DNA of 64,000 bases from Akebia trifoliata (Eukaryota > Streptophyta > Magnoliopsida > Ranunculales > Lardizabalaceae): contig CM030714.1 of the NCBI GenBank assembly GCA_017979445.1, positions 14,813,892 to 14,877,891 on the forward strand, given 5' to 3'. Position numbers and translations under genes: made by a program. Under the pieces are notes generated by a model. It ran no database searches, was not told the DNA's origin, and was given only the letters and a program-made list of their open reading frames with translations. Shown here in pieces: positions 45,334-58,029 of this stretch (position 1 is its first letter; the number at the start of each line of letters is the position of its first letter).

Positions 45334-47568
45334 CTTGAGTTGACACTAAAGAATATTTCAGTACATTTTCAAGGTCCATGCAAAACATATCTTTGGAAGT
45401 CTTTTTTTTTTGCAAACAATAAATCTTTTGTAAATCATTTTTCTTTTTCTTCTCTTTTGAAAAATATTTTTCTTCTCTTGAAATGGGTTGGGACCCAAAT
45501 TAGAGAAAAAAGAATCTGAACGCCATTTCGACTTAAATGGTCCGGCCCATCGTGATCGTTAAATCAAGATAAACTGGGTTATTGTGCATCACTACCATAT
45601 TTAAAATGGATTATTTATTGGGTTGCTGCACCCATTGATATAATAGTTTTGAATCAGGTTAAACAAATGGTTTGATTATCTTGAAGAAAAAATCGTAACT
45701 TCCTGATCTCACCAATTTGTAATGTCTATTTCCGAAAAGCAACCCGGGAACACTCACGATAAGTTCGAGTTGTGACTTATAGGAAGGGTTTTAGACTCTA
45801 GGTTTACTATGTGCAATGCAATTTTGCTAGCCACTCATGCCCAAGTGCACCTATATACCTCTCGAGCGTACTCAATCAGACGGTACATGATGACTTGATT
45901 TGATATACCGTATAGGTGATAATCTAAGTCTCAAACTCACAATCTCTGAAGTAAAAAATAGCCAGTTTAATCCCTAATTGAGAGGTGTCGCACGATGCTA
46001 AACAATGACACTCTTAAGTCACCTCTCGTCTAGAATAGACATCGTTTATCTCCTTAGTATCGTAGAACAACGGGGCAGGATCTTGCTTAGGCACTGATTT
46101 TGATCAAGAAGTGCAATTGGACAACTTTGATTATTTTGATATACCGTACAGGTACAAGTCTAGGGTTGTAGTTTTCATAAATGATTTTCGCATCCCGCGG
46201 GAGGACCGACCACGTACTAGTACTACGTTGGCAATCGGGACATGTGACAATGTGGCTTATAATAAGACAAAGGTTCAAGTCGCTCCAACATGGGTGCATC
46301 GATATACCTTTTAGAATCATCCGATTAAACGGTACTGATGCCCAGTTTTATATACCTTACGGTACGTGATTGGAATTGGGGGTTTCATGAATGACGTCGC
46401 ATCTCCGAGGAGACCGGGCCACGTTGGCTATTAGGGACATGCAAGCGTGCAATGCAGTAAAGTAACATGCTAGTGGTGGATAGGGTGTGCCCGGGGCATT
46501 TTCCAGATGAGTGGGCCCGTGGGCCAAATCAAACAATTCTTACATGGATGTCACATAGCTCAAAGAATACAAAATCAATTACATTTGTATTATGATCATG
46601 TAAGCCCATTGAAAATATGTCTATAGAAACCATGGCTTTTCAGATAATTAGTCTACAAGGATAACACATTTATAATTAAGCATCGACCAATTAATTTTTA
46701 ATTTTTTTTAACGAATGAACTAATCATAAAAGGACTTCTCTTTTTATTTTTATTTTTTTATGGTCCAAACGATGATCGCTTTGAATTTTCATTTTGATCA
46801 ATCAAAAAGTGACGAGCGGTATGCCCAAAGTTTAACAAAAAGTAATCTATTTGATCTTTTGAAGTTTTAAAACTCAAAACAAAAATGAAGTCTAAGAAGA
46901 AAGTTGCGAAACTGACATAAGGAGCAAACTGAGCAAAAAAAAAAAAATTTAATATTTTTTTTGTGTGCTCATTTTAAGGCACATTGCCTCTGATTTTTGG
47001 CTTGGGCCAAAATTTTCTTATGTTTTTTATTTTTTTCCTCATTTTGTATCCTTACAAGAAGTCAAACAGAAATATTAACGAAAATGATAGTAAACGAACT
47101 CAAAAATTGATTTTGACTTGTCAAAATCTTGCTGACTCTGTCACATTTGAAGAAAATTTCATTCTACCCCAAATCAATATGTTATAATAGTTAATCTGAG
47201 ATTAGACGAGAAAGTTACAATCAGTTTAAGTTCCATTATCCATTTGGCAAAAAGAAAAAAAAACGTTTTTTTAACTCATTTTGAGGCACATTGCCTCTGG
47301 TTTTTGGCTTGGGTAAAAATAAACATTTTTTCATTTTTTTAGTGATATGCATGCTTAAAAAAAATATAATCGGATAACTAAAGAAAAAAAATCGATTTTT
47401 TTTTTAAATCCAAGGGAGTAAATAAAGAAAAAGAAACCCACCTAAACAACAAACACAACAAATACAACAAATAATATTAGCTTGCAAATAAGAAAATTTT
47501 GTATTTTTTTCAAAATGATCGAGTTGACACAAGGGTAGAGCCTTCCTTACTCAGTGGAGTCGTCAAGT
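45334..47568 (-). other. Element II leader and primer-binding site
   Basis: No gene. The block at about 46130-46480 corresponds in reverse to the Element III leader at 19060-19440. Next to the LTR the minus strand reads TGACGACTCCACTGAG (about 47550-47566), which is the primer site with one mismatch to Element III. A phrase around CACATTGCCTCTGxTTTTTGGCTTGGG occurs twice (about 46980 and 47288). Confidence 0.65.
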
Positions 47569-49562
47569 TGTGGACACGTGATTTATTCAATTTTGAATAT
47601 ATCATCTACTTTGGAGGATTTTGGAATCTCCACCATTCATTTTTGAAATGGGTGTGAATGGTCACCTGGATTGCATTTTTTTGAAAAATATGTCATTTTT
47701 AGCATTTTGGTGACTCTCATACGGATATGGTTCATTTGGTCCAACTTTTGATTTTAGGTAAAGGGGACTCATTTTATGGAGTAGGGAAGGTGTTAGGCAC
47801 CCTACTCCATCCAACATGGTGGTAACCTCGGATTCGGTCCATTTTGAAAATAAAAATAAAATAAGAAAAATAATCAAAAAATCCGATATGTGCCCTCAAG
47901 TATGAAGGGCTTTGATATTGGTTCAACCCATTGAGGGTACCCTTATTGAAAAAGGGGCCATTTGATGGTTCAAACCATGGTGGTGTGTGTGAAGGTGTGT
48001 AGAAAAGGATGAGTAAAAGAGGGGAGTTAGAGGGGGTGTTCTTTTGTCCAAACCCATCTTGCTCATTTGTTAATTTTATTTGACTTTTCTTGATGAATCC
48101 CTTTGACCTTCTTGGATTTACTTGAGAAGAAGTTGAGAGTTGATAGTTGAAGGTAATTGAGGTGAGTTGAGAGTTGAGAGTAGTGAGATGAGCAGAGAGT
48201 TTTTTTTTTAGAGAGTATTTTTCTCAAATTTTCATTAGGTAGTGAGAGTTGAGGATGAGGGGGGTTTTATAAAGTTTGAGAGTTGTTTTTAAGGGTAAAA
48301 TTAGGTGAAATGAGGAGGAATAATATAATGGTGTGGGGTTTAAGAGAAAGGTAGGGGTAAATTAGAAGGGTTTGGAGGGTATTTGTATAAGAATGTTAAA
48401 TGGGTTGTTTTACAACCAAAATGGGTTGGATCTTTCAACTCATTTGGGTTGAGTGTTAGGTGAAGGATAATAAATGGTAGGGATGGGGTGTAAGAGAGTG
48501 ATGGATGGGTTGAGTATTTGGGAGTGGTGTTTAGATTTGAGAGAATAGGGGGTGTAAGAGGGTGGTTGATGATATTTTGAGGGTATGGGAGATGATGCCA
48601 TGTGTTAAAATAGGTGAAAATGAAGAATTGAGATGAATTGATGAGAGAATATGAGTGTTTGATTTTAGAGAAGGGGTGTGGGTTTAGATTGTAGATGTGG
48701 ATTTTGTAAGGAATGATGATGCTAGATTAGGGGGTGGTATAGGTTAGGGGTGTGAGTAGATTAGATTTTTTTAGAGAAAATGTGATGGGTTGATGTGGGT
48801 GGATTAGGGGGAGGTATAGGTTAGGGGTGTGGGTAGATGATGTTTAGAGAAAATGTGATGGGATAGGTTGGGGATGAGGGAGGTGAGATGGGGTGATGAC
48901 ATGTGTCATTTTTGATGAAAAAGTGATGATTGGTTTGATGTGGGTTGGATATAAATTGGATATGGATTTGGGCTTAAGGGTATTGGGCTTGGGTATTAGG
49001 AAGGTTGTAATATTTTAAGATGGGGTAGGATTTGTTTTAGGGTAGAGTTGGGTATGTTAGAGATATTTTGGGATTTAGGTTATGTGGAGTTAGGTTTAGG
49101 TTAAAAGGTAAGGTGAGGGATTGATTTTAGAGTGTTGAAGGTTGGTGGGCCGTAGATGGGCTTATGGTATTTTTGGTTTCGACGATGGAGCGGTGAGGGT
49201 AGAGGAAATGATAGGTGTCCCAAGTCTCATTTTTTTTATTTTATTATTTTTTTTTGTTGAGATTTTTGAAAATATTGGTTTGATCAAAATGCCACGTGTT
49301 AGCAAGTCGGACTTTTTAGGCCTGTTGACGAGTTTTATTAAAAATCAGGTATTTTTGGGTTTGGGAGTGGAATGGTGAAGGTGGGGTGTGCCAATTCTTT
49401 TTGGTAGGCCCACTAGACCACTAGGAGGTCTCATGGGATTTGGTTCAATCAAAATGCCATATTTGAGTGATTCGGGTTTTTGAGGCCCATTGGCCAATTT
49501 TATTGAAAGATTGTTGTTTTTTGACTTTCGAGTAGGGGCCCGTTCAAATTGGGGTGTCTACA
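47569..49562 (-). repeat. Element II 5' LTR
   Basis: A 1994-bp LTR, TGTGGACACGTG to GTGTCTACA on the plus strand. The minus-strand TATAAAA at 48265-48271 is a candidate promoter core (the left copy has the same site near 13885). It is unrelated in sequence to the Element III LTR apart from the TGTAGACACC terminus. Confidence 0.92.
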
Positions 49563-49567
49563 AGTAC

Positions 49568-50160
49568 ATCAGGATCAAAGATGATCTGAGGAGAGCAGCT
49601 AGCAAGAGTAAGATAGTCCACACAGTTGAGAAAACTGAAAAACAACAACAATAGAAGAAGAGGATGCACGAGCAGCCGAGTAGGAAGGTGGAGCAAAGAA
49701 AGATAACTACATACTTTTAGATTCCACCAAGTGAGATTCTGCCACTTATTCAAAGCAAGCCATTTTTTGAATGGTCGAGGGTGCTCCTAACCACGCAGAT
49801 CAAGGCAAAGGAATATTATTGTGAGTATCACAAGGTTGAGGCTCATAGGACCAATAAATGTCAAGCATTAAGGGGTTTCCTCCAAAGCTTATTAGACTAG
49901 GGTCTATTAAGAGACTTTACAGGAAAGGTCAAAACCGATAGGAGATCAGAAAGGTAGAACATAGAAGAACATTGAGATCCTGAGCAAGAAGAAAGACAAG
50001 GTGACCTGGTAACAATCATCCACGTCATCTTGAGACAAGATGAAAAGAGAGAAAGGAAGAGCGTCTTGGAAATGAAAGTGAAGGCTATAAGAGCAGAGCA
50101 TATGGGGCACATCTACTCTACTCGAAGTGACCAACAAAAAGGAAGACTGAACAAGGTGAG
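49568..50160 (+). pseudogene. Element I gag, second part
   Basis: Resumes the capsid frame after the AGTAC duplication (YIRIKDDLRRAASKSK) and runs to a degenerate zinc-binding motif CEYHKVEAHRTNKC. It ends in a basic tail with stops. Confidence 0.78.
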
Positions 50161-50655
50161 CTAAAGGTGGCCTTTAGAGAAATACTTGGAGGGGCTGGTC
50201 TACGCTCATTATGATACTCTAGTGATTATTCTGAAGGTTGGTATTTTCACCTTGAAAAAGATATTGATTGATAGTGGTAGCTTGGTAGATATCATGTATT
50301 CGTCCACTTTTAAGAAGATGGGTTTGGCAAAGAGTATGATCAGCCTTGCTCAGGTACTGTTGATTGGGTTTGTTGGAACTTCAAAACAACCATGGGGGGA
50401 GATAGTCTTGGTAGTCTAGGCAGAGCCAATCACGCTGATATTGAGGTTCACGGTGGTAGATACCCCATATCTCTACAATGCTATCTTGGGGAGGTGGTGG
50501 ACTCATGAGATGAGGGCGCTCCCTTCAATTTTCTACCAAGTTCGAAGATTCCCAGCCTCTCATGGGATGTGGGACATTCAGGGAGATCAAGCACTAACTC
50601 AAACCTGCACAATCATCAATGAAGATCATGTCGAGTTAGAAAGTACCAAATAACA
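50161..50655 (+). pseudogene. Element I aspartic protease
   Basis: The readable core is LKKILIDSGSLVDIMYSSTF with the D-S-G active site, then FTVVDTPYLYNAILGRWW. A stop at 50417-50419 splits it. The YNAILGR motif and its position before RT place it in the Tat-type polyprotein. Confidence 0.82.
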
Positions 50656-50779
50656 ATTAGAATGGGGGTTGGCAAGAGAGAATAGCCCCCTAGACTTGAT
50701 GACGTCCATATGGTGGACATTGGAGACGAGAAGCATATTGGAGTAGGGACTGAGCTGGGGGTGCAAGAAAAAAAAAAGT

Positions 50780-51900
50780 AGTTGGTAACATGCTCGACAA
50801 GAAATAAGGATACCTTCGCATGGTCGATGGAGGATATGCCCAAAATCAACCCAAAAGTCATAATCCATCACTTGAATGTGTCAGAATCAGAGCAGGATTT
50901 TTTAAAGAAGTTTAGTTCCCTAATTGGATAGCTAACATTGTGGCAATGCCAAACAAGAATGAGAAGGTAGAGTCTGCATAGACTTTACCAACTTGAACAA
51001 AGCTTGCCCAAAGGACAGTTCAACCAGTTAGTAGATGCAACGATAGGGTATAAGAAGTTGTCCTTACTGATGGCTATTCAGGGTATAACCAGATATAACT
51101 CAACAGAGAAGATCAGGAAAAAACATCATTCATCACCAAACAAGACTTGTAATTTATAAGGTCATGCCGTTCGGACTGAAGAATGCAATGACAACTTATT
51201 AGAGGCTGTTGACGGGGATATTCGAAGATCTACTTGGAAAAATAGTATAATTTTACATGAATAACCTTTTGATAAAGAGCAAGAGGAAAGATGATCACAT
51301 AACTGATCTGGAGGAAATGTTTTCCCGAGTGAGGAGGATAGGCATGCTTCTCAACCCAGAAAAATGTGTGTTCATTGTAACCTCAAGAAAGTTCTTGGGG
51401 TATCTAGTGACAAAGAGAGGGATTGAGGCCAACCCAAAACAGATCAGAGCATTATTAGAGATATCTTCCCCAAATACCAAAAATAGGTACAGAAGCTAGC
51501 AGGAAGAGTAGCAGCGTTGAACATGTTAATTTCGAGATCTTTAAATAAATGCATGGTCTTTTACTTTTGGCTCAGAAAGTTGATCAAGTTTGATTCAACG
51601 GATGAGTGCGAGCAAGCTTTCTACCAATTGAAGGAATACTTGGGGAGACCACCAATTCTCTTGAAACCAGATGAACAGGAAGAGCTGGGGCTTTATTTAG
51701 TAGCGTATGATTGTGACGTCATCTCAATTTTGATAAGAATGGGGATAAGGAAGCATCCTACTTACTTTTGAGTAAAACCTTGACTGATGTGGAGACAAGG
51801 TACTCAAAGTTGGAGAAGCTCAGTTTAGCTTTTGATCTATTCAACTTTGAGACTGAGGCCATACTTTTAAGCCCATAAAGTAAACGTGATCACAAAATAT
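50780..51900 (+). pseudogene. Element I reverse transcriptase and RNase H (dead)
   Basis: Pieces of RT and its RNase H: FAWSMEDMPKI near 50815, then after frameshifts FYMNNLLIKSKRKDDH (about 51250) and NPEKCVFIVTSRKFLGYLVT. The catalytic YVDD box has become YMNN, so both metal-binding Asp residues are lost. RNase H remnants follow (LIKFDSTDECEQAFYQLKEY, then LGLYLVAYD). Confidence 0.82.
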
Positions 51901-52103
51901 CCTTTCAAGTCTATTTTGGATAGGACAGAAGGATCAAGCAGAGTGGCGAAATGGGCAGTAAAGCTAGCAGAGTATAAAGTTGAGTATGTGCAAGGAGTGT
52001 AAATAAAAGGGCAGGCAGTGGCAAATTGCCTAGCAAACTTCCCTTTGGAAGAGAAAGTTGATGTGACAATTGAAGAGCTGTCAAAAGAAGATGCATCTAA
52101 AAT

Positions 52104-52520
52104 TTTAAGTTGGAACCAGGATGGAAGCAATTCGTAGATGGATCATCCAACTCAGAAGGGTCAGGAGTGGGAGCAATACTGGTTACACCAGAGACTACCA
52201 AGATAGAGAAGATGGTCAAGTTGGGCTATCAGGCTTCAAACAATGGAATGAAGTACAAGGCATTGCTAGTCATAATCTCGATGTTGAACGAGCTGAGGGT
52301 ATAGTAGGCTACAATCTATAGTGACTCCCAACTTGTCATGAACCACACCAATGGAAAGTTCGAGGCTAGGGATGAGAGAATGCAATGGTACTTCTAGTCT
52401 GAGTAGAACTGAGCAAAATCAAAAGAACAAAGGCCATGCATATACCTCGAATAGATAATAGACATGTAGATGCTTTAGCTTTCATAGCCTCGATGCTTGT
52501 TGGTGCTGAAAAGAGATAAT
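52104..52520 (+). pseudogene. Element I second (plant-type) RNase H
   Basis: KQFVDGSSNSEGSGVGAILV with the first catalytic Asp, then YQASNNGMKYKALL where the family has NNxAEYEAL, so the catalytic Glu is replaced. This is followed by DSQLVMNHTNGKFEAR in another frame. Confidence 0.75.
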
Positions 52521-52769
52521 TTCCACTCGGATTCTAAGGAAAATTGTCCATAGAGAGTAAAGTTGAACGTTCTCATAACAGCAAAGAGAGACTCGCGCTA
52601 GATGGACCATCTGGTTGAATTCTTAAAAATAAGGCAACTACCAAACAGAAAGACGAAGGCCAGGCAGGTCAAAGCTAATGTAGTGAAGTACGTAATATTG
52701 GGAGAACAGTTGTATAGGAAATCTTATGGGGAACATTATTTAGGTGCCTAACTCTAGAAGAAGTCAAGC

Positions 52770-53835
52770 AAATTTTGAAGGAAGTGCACGAGGGAGATTA
52801 CGGAAACCACTCAGGGGGAAGATCTTTGGCACGCAAAGTGTTCTCGCAGGGCTACTTTTGGCCATACATTCAGAAAGAGGCTCTCAGATATGTTAAGAAA
52901 TATGACAAGTGCCAGAGGCATGCTTGGCTCATACATCAGCCAATGATTTAGTTGAACTCAGTGTTAAGTCCATGGTCGTTTGCCCATTGGGGGATGGACT
53001 TGGTGGAACCACTCCCTAGGGCTCCAAGGAATCTAATTTTTCTTCTCATAGTGACAAACTATTTCATCAAGTGGGCTAAAACGATTCCATTAGCTCAGAT
53101 TAGGGAATAGAAGGTGAAAAAGTTCATTTGGGAACATATTGTTTGCATGTTTGGTGTTCCCCATACTATTACATCAGACAATGGCAAATAGTTTATAGGA
53201 AGCCAGGTTAGAAATTTCTTTGAGAAGCATGGAATCAGACAGACCTTCTCTACCTTATAGTATCCATAGGGAAATGGTCAAGCAGAAGCTACGAACAAGG
53301 TTTTAATTGATATGCTAAAGAAAATATTGAATGAGGCAAAAGAAAAATGGATGTCTGCTCTGCACGGGGTAATGCGGACATACAAGACTAGAACTAAAGT
53401 GTTTATAGGGGCTTCTCCATTCACAATGGCATATGAGATGGAGACAATAATCCCTACAGAAAATGTCTTTCCCACAAATCAATCAAATGTGGTCACAATA
53501 GTTTAGAACGACAGGTAACTGTTATTGGAGTTAGAACTCCTATAAGAAAATAGAGACGATGCAAGGGTCATACTAGAAACTTACCACTCAAGGCTGTAAA
53601 GGTATTACAACAAGAAAGTGAAGGAAATATATTTTCAAGTAAGAGAGCTAGTTTTGAGAAAAGTGTTCCAAAACATGGTAGAATTAAACATTGGCAAGTT
53701 AGGCTCAAATTAAGAAGGGCCATATCTGGTGTCTAAAGTAGGAAGCAATGTAACTTACCATCTAGCAACCATGATAGGACAGGATGTGCCTAGGCCATGA
53801 AACACTTGTAATTTGAAGAAATATTATCAATAAAG
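52770..53835 (+). pseudogene. Element I integrase (dead)
   Basis: Zinc domain (HEGDYGNHSGG, then KYDKCQRH), catalytic core (HWGMDLVEPLPRAP, TITSDNGK, GNGQAEATNKVLIDML) and C-terminus (ASPFTMAYEMETIIP, then LKKYYQ). The D, D and E residues are present. At least six TAG codons interrupt it, nearly all where the family has Gln. Confidence 0.85.
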
Positions 53836-54639
53836 GAGCTTTGACATTCAGTCATGAACTAAAAGAACGTAGTTGGACCCTAGAGTTGGGTCTTCTTGTG
53901 GGTCAAGGTCCTAGTGACCTTGCTCTGTCTTGAGTGACAGAGCATAGAGTTTGCCTACTTGGGGGGACAAGGTTTTAATAACCTTGCTCTGTAATGAGTG
54001 ATAGAACACAATTTCCTTCATGTAAAGGGTGATAAAATAAATGTGTTGAAGGTTAGGTAAATGAAAGAGAATAAACATTCAAGTAAATGAAAGAGATCAG
54101 ACAAGATATAAGGTGTTATAAAAAGTCTTGTTTCATTAATTGCGTTGAGATTACAAAAAATACCCTAGTAAGGGCAACTACAAAAAAGAAAAAAAATGTA
54201 CATCTAAGCATTTTGTACAATATAAGGATGGGTAGGATCTTGAGGGGGCAAAACTGAGACTGAATGAACAAAAACATCAGATTGAGCAGCAGCAGGATCA
54301 GATGGGAGAACAGTATAGTTGGCACCAGAATAGTTGGGGTTGTCCCATCAACAATAGTAGGAGACTCCTCATCCTCCTATATCACTCAGTTCTATTGGTA
54401 GCTTTTTCATTTTGCTCAATAAGAATTAAAGGAAGGAGATTCCCAGAAGTGCAGGCATTCCACTTCGCCAATTGGAGTGGGTTGCTGAAAGTCGGGGGTA
54501 GTGATTCATCTTCCTCAGAAGATGATGCCACGTCGTATTTCTTCTTGGCGTTGCAAAAGCCCTCTTGGTAGCCAATTTTTTTTGGCTTCTTCTCAGATCA
54601 AGATGTACCCTGCCTTTAGCTTTGACAGAAGCTCCCTGG
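53836..54639 (-). pseudogene. Element I 3' region with C-terminal part of an antisense ORF
   Basis: No sense coding after integrase. On the minus strand 54639-54300 gives fragments compatible with the end of the antisense ORF found at 59500-60527 (for example TRELLSKLKAG and EEAKKNWLPRGLLQR) with stops. Repeated phrases about the 'tgacct tgctctgt' type occur at 53910-53995. Confidence 0.4.
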
Positions 54640-54644
54640 TTTGT

Positions 54645-55128
54645 TGATGTAAGACATCTACAATCCTTGTTAGAGTTTTATTAAGATACGTATTTCTATT
54701 TCTAGTAGGATTTCTATTTCATAGTTATATTATGAGTACAATTTCTTGTTAGTTTCTAATTTGTTTTAAATTATTTTTATTATTTATGTTATAATTTGAA
54801 GTGTTTAGAAGTATTCACTTTTCGTTATCGGATTCTAAAGTTATATTATATTATAGATATATTAGAAATGTCAATTATTGGTATTTTAGTAGGATTTTAA
54901 GTTGTACTGATGGAATTATCTATATAAGGAGCTCCAAATTTGAAAATTCAATAATTAATCAATCAATTCAATTATCTTTTCTCTTTTAATTATTTTTTCG
55001 CTTTATACTTTATTTTCTTTCAAGTTATTACTTGTTTATCAATTGAATCTATTGATTCAAATTTATTTTGAGTGTTCTATTGAACACAACCTATCAAATC
55101 TATTGATTCACACGCTTCCGCTACGTCA
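54645..55128 (+). repeat. Element IV 5' LTR
   Basis: A 484-bp LTR with the same ends as the copy at 57458-57914; followed by AG and the primer site. Confidence 0.85.
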
Positions 55129-56908
55129 AGTGGTATAAGAGCTTTTGCTATGATGCACAATCATGATTGGTGAAAATAATTCATCACTAAAACTGAATTG
55201 GAAACCCTTTGAGAAGTTAGAAGAAAGCAAACATCTCAATTGTATTATCCACAACTTATTGCCAACGCAACATGTTGATCCTTCAACTCGACATAATTTT
55301 TTTTCGGACTACATGCAAGGTGCAAGGTAAGTTGTGCCAATCAATTATAAATAATGGAAGTTTGAGAATTTTAATTTCAAGCTACATGGTCAATACATTC
55401 AAGCTACCCATTACACAACACCTTACACCTTATTTTATATGTTGAATGAACGATGAATGCAAGAAGAATGTGACATGCCAATGTTCCATTTCTGTTAGTA
55501 TTGGACAATATAAAGATGATGTTATTTGTGACATCGTTCTAATGAGAGCATGCCACATCCTCTTAAGAAAGCCTTGGCTTCATGATAATGTGTCACCTAC
55601 CGAAGCAAAGCCAACACCTATTCTTTAATGTATAATGGTGTCAAAGTGATCTTACACCCTTCCCATTCAAAGCCCAATGCTACCCAACCAGCCAAGGAGA
55701 ATGAAACATTCTTTGTTTCTACCAATATCAACAAGGACTTAAAAGAAACAAGTCAAGTGTTCTCAATGGTAGTGTAACCTTCCAACCGAGACCCTCCGAT
55801 ATGTATTTCTATTTCTAGTAGGATTTCTATTTCATAGTATATTATGAGTACAATTTCTTGTTAGTTCTAATTTGTTTTAAATTCATTTTTATTATTTATT
55901 TTATAATTTGAAGTGTTTAGAAGTATTCACTTTTAGTTCTAATAGGATTCTAAAGTTAATATTATATTATAGATATATTAGAAATGTCAATTATTGGTAT
56001 TTAGTAGGATTTTAAGTTGTACTGATGGAATTCTATATAAGGAGCTCCAAATTTGAAAAATTCAATAATTAATCAATCCATTCAATTATCTGTTCTCTTT
56101 TAATTATTTTTTCGCTTTATACTTTATTTTCTTTCAATTTATTACTTGTTTATCAATTGAATCTATTGATTCAAATTTATTTTGAGTGTTCTATTGAACA
56201 CAACCTATCACATCTATTGATTCACACGCTTCCGTTACGTCAAGTGGTATAAGAGCTTTTGCTATGATGCACAATCATGATTGGTGAAAATAATTCATCA
56301 CTAAAACTGAATTGGAAACCCTTTGAGAAGTTAGAAGAAAGCAAACATCTCAATTGTATTATCCACAACTTATTGCCAACGCAACATGTTGATCCTCAAC
56401 TCGACATAATTTTTTTTCGGACTACATGCAAGGTGCAAGGTAAGTTGTGCCAATCAATTATAAATAATGGAAGTTTGAAAATTTTAATTTCAAGCTACAT
56501 GGTCAATATTCAAGCTACCCATACACAACACCTTACACCTTATTTTATATGTTGAATGAACGATGAATGCAAGAAGAATGTGACATGCCAATGTTCCATT
56601 TCTGTTAGTATTGGACAATATAAAAGATGATGTTATTTGTGACATCGTTCTAATGAGAGCATGCCACATCCTCTTAAGAAAAGCCTTGGCTTCATGATAA
56701 TGTGTCACCTACCGAAGCAAAGCCAACACCTATTCTTTAATGTATAATGGTGTCAAAGTGATCTTACACCCTTCCCATTCAAAGCCCAATGCTACCCAAC
56801 CAGCCAAGGAGAATGAAACATTCTTTGTTTCTACCAATATCAACAAGGACTTAAAAGAAACAAGTCAAGTGTTCTCGATGGTAGTGTAACCTTCCAACCG
56901 AGACCCTC
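54685..56908 (+). repeat. Tandem duplication inside Element IV
   Basis: Two copies of about 1.1 kb, 54685-55797 and 55798-56908, each with most of the LTR, the primer site and the protease remnant. They differ by scattered single-base changes and small indels. The join is ACCCTCC followed by GATATGTATTTC. The first copy has no second complete LTR start. Confidence 0.88.
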
Positions 56909-57457
56909 CTACTCAAATTTTTTCATCAATGCAACCCCTCTTTGATGAATTTTGTCGTATTCTTCATTCGAAAATATTGAATTCATGGTCTTTTATGAAG
57001 AATATACAATGCCACACCGATTTGGTGCCCGGTACAAGTCTTCCAAATCTACCCCGTTATGGGATGATTTTGAAAGAATATAATGTATTGAAGGAACAAT
57101 TAAAAAAGAACCTTGAAGCTTCCACTAACAAGTAAAAAATTGGTATCGATAGAAGATTCAAGAGATATGAAAAAGAAGACTTGATCATGATTTATCTTAG
57201 CAAAAATCATTTTCCCACCAAAATTTACAAGAAGACCAAGTTGAAGAAAATTGAACACCTTCATGAAGAAGATAAAAGATAATGTTTATGTAAAGAATTT
57301 ACCTGATGATATGTTATGGTCAATATATTTTCTAATTTAAGTCTGAAGATCAGATATCATTGGAAGTGGATTAAAACGAGAGATGAATGGAAAACAAGAA
57401 AAAAAAGGCTTTCAAGATCAATTCGAGGACGAGTTTTTTTTTCAAAGAAAGGTGGCT

Positions 57458-57914
57458 TGATGTAAAACATCTACAAACCTAGTTAGAGTTTTATTTTTAA
57501 TTCTAGTAGGATTTCTATTTCATAGTTAAGTTAGGAATACAATTCCTTATTAGTTTCTAATTTGTTTTAAATCTGTTTTTATTATTTAAGCTATAATTAG
57601 AAGTGTCCCATTTGAGTTCTAATAGGATTAAAAAGTTAGTATTATGTTATAGATAGGTTAAGAATGTTAATTTTTGGTATTTTAGTAGTATTTTAAGTTG
57701 TTATGATAGAGTTATCTATATAAGGAACTCTAAATCCGAAAATTCAATAATTAATCAATCAATTCAATTATCTTTTCTCTTTTAATTATGTTTTAGTTTT
57801 ATACTTTATTTTTTTTCAAGCTATTGCTTGTTAATCAATTAAATCTATTAATTTTGAAGGTTCCATTTAACACAACCTATCGAATCTATTGATTTACATG
57901 TATTCGCTACATCA
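57458..57914 (+). repeat. Element IV 3' LTR
   Basis: A 457-bp LTR, preceded by the purine-rich AAAGAAAGGTGGC. It is more diverged from the 5' copy than the two internal duplicate copies are from each other. Confidence 0.82.
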
Positions 57915-58029
57915 TTTGCTTGGTGTCCTTAGCAACTTACTAGCTTTTGGCCTGCTCAACGGCTCAAGTAATCCTTTCATCTTGTTCAACTCGGAGAATA
58001 ACATTCTCCTCTTGGAGAGTAAAAGTGTT

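Larger units (their letters stand above)
13195..49562 (-). mobile_element. Element II: Ogre-like Ty3/gypsy retrotransposon (minus strand)
   Basis: Inserted into Element I gag with target duplication AGTAC (13190-13194 and 49563-49567). Without the Element III insertion it is about 18.9 kb, in the Ogre size range. Orientation is fixed three ways: coding domains read right to left, a primer site lies left of the right LTR, and a polypurine tract (minus strand AAAAAAAAAGGCAAT) abuts the left LTR at 32638. Order on the minus strand: 5' LTR, leader, ORF1, tandem repeats, gag, protease, RT, RNase H, integrase, 3' region with a captured host fragment, 3' LTR. Many stops and frameshifts; dead. Confidence 0.92.
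54645..57914 (+). mobile_element. Element IV: non-autonomous gypsy (chromovirus-type) element with internal tandem duplication
   Basis: LTRs at 54645-55128 and 57458-57914 start TGATGTAA and end GTCA or ATCA. Flanks TTTGT (54640-54644) and TTTGC (57915-57919) are a target duplication with one mismatch. The primer site TGGTATAAGAGC at 55131 resembles the plant initiator-Met site TGGTATCAGAGC. Internal coding remnants are protease-like (CQSIINNGS, then CDIVLMRACHILLRKPWL), the RT N-terminus (IQCHTDLVPGTSLPNLPRYG) and the integrase tail (FKRYEKEDLIMIYLSKNHFP). RT, RNase H and most of integrase are missing. A 1.1-kb segment is duplicated in tandem. Confidence 0.85.
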
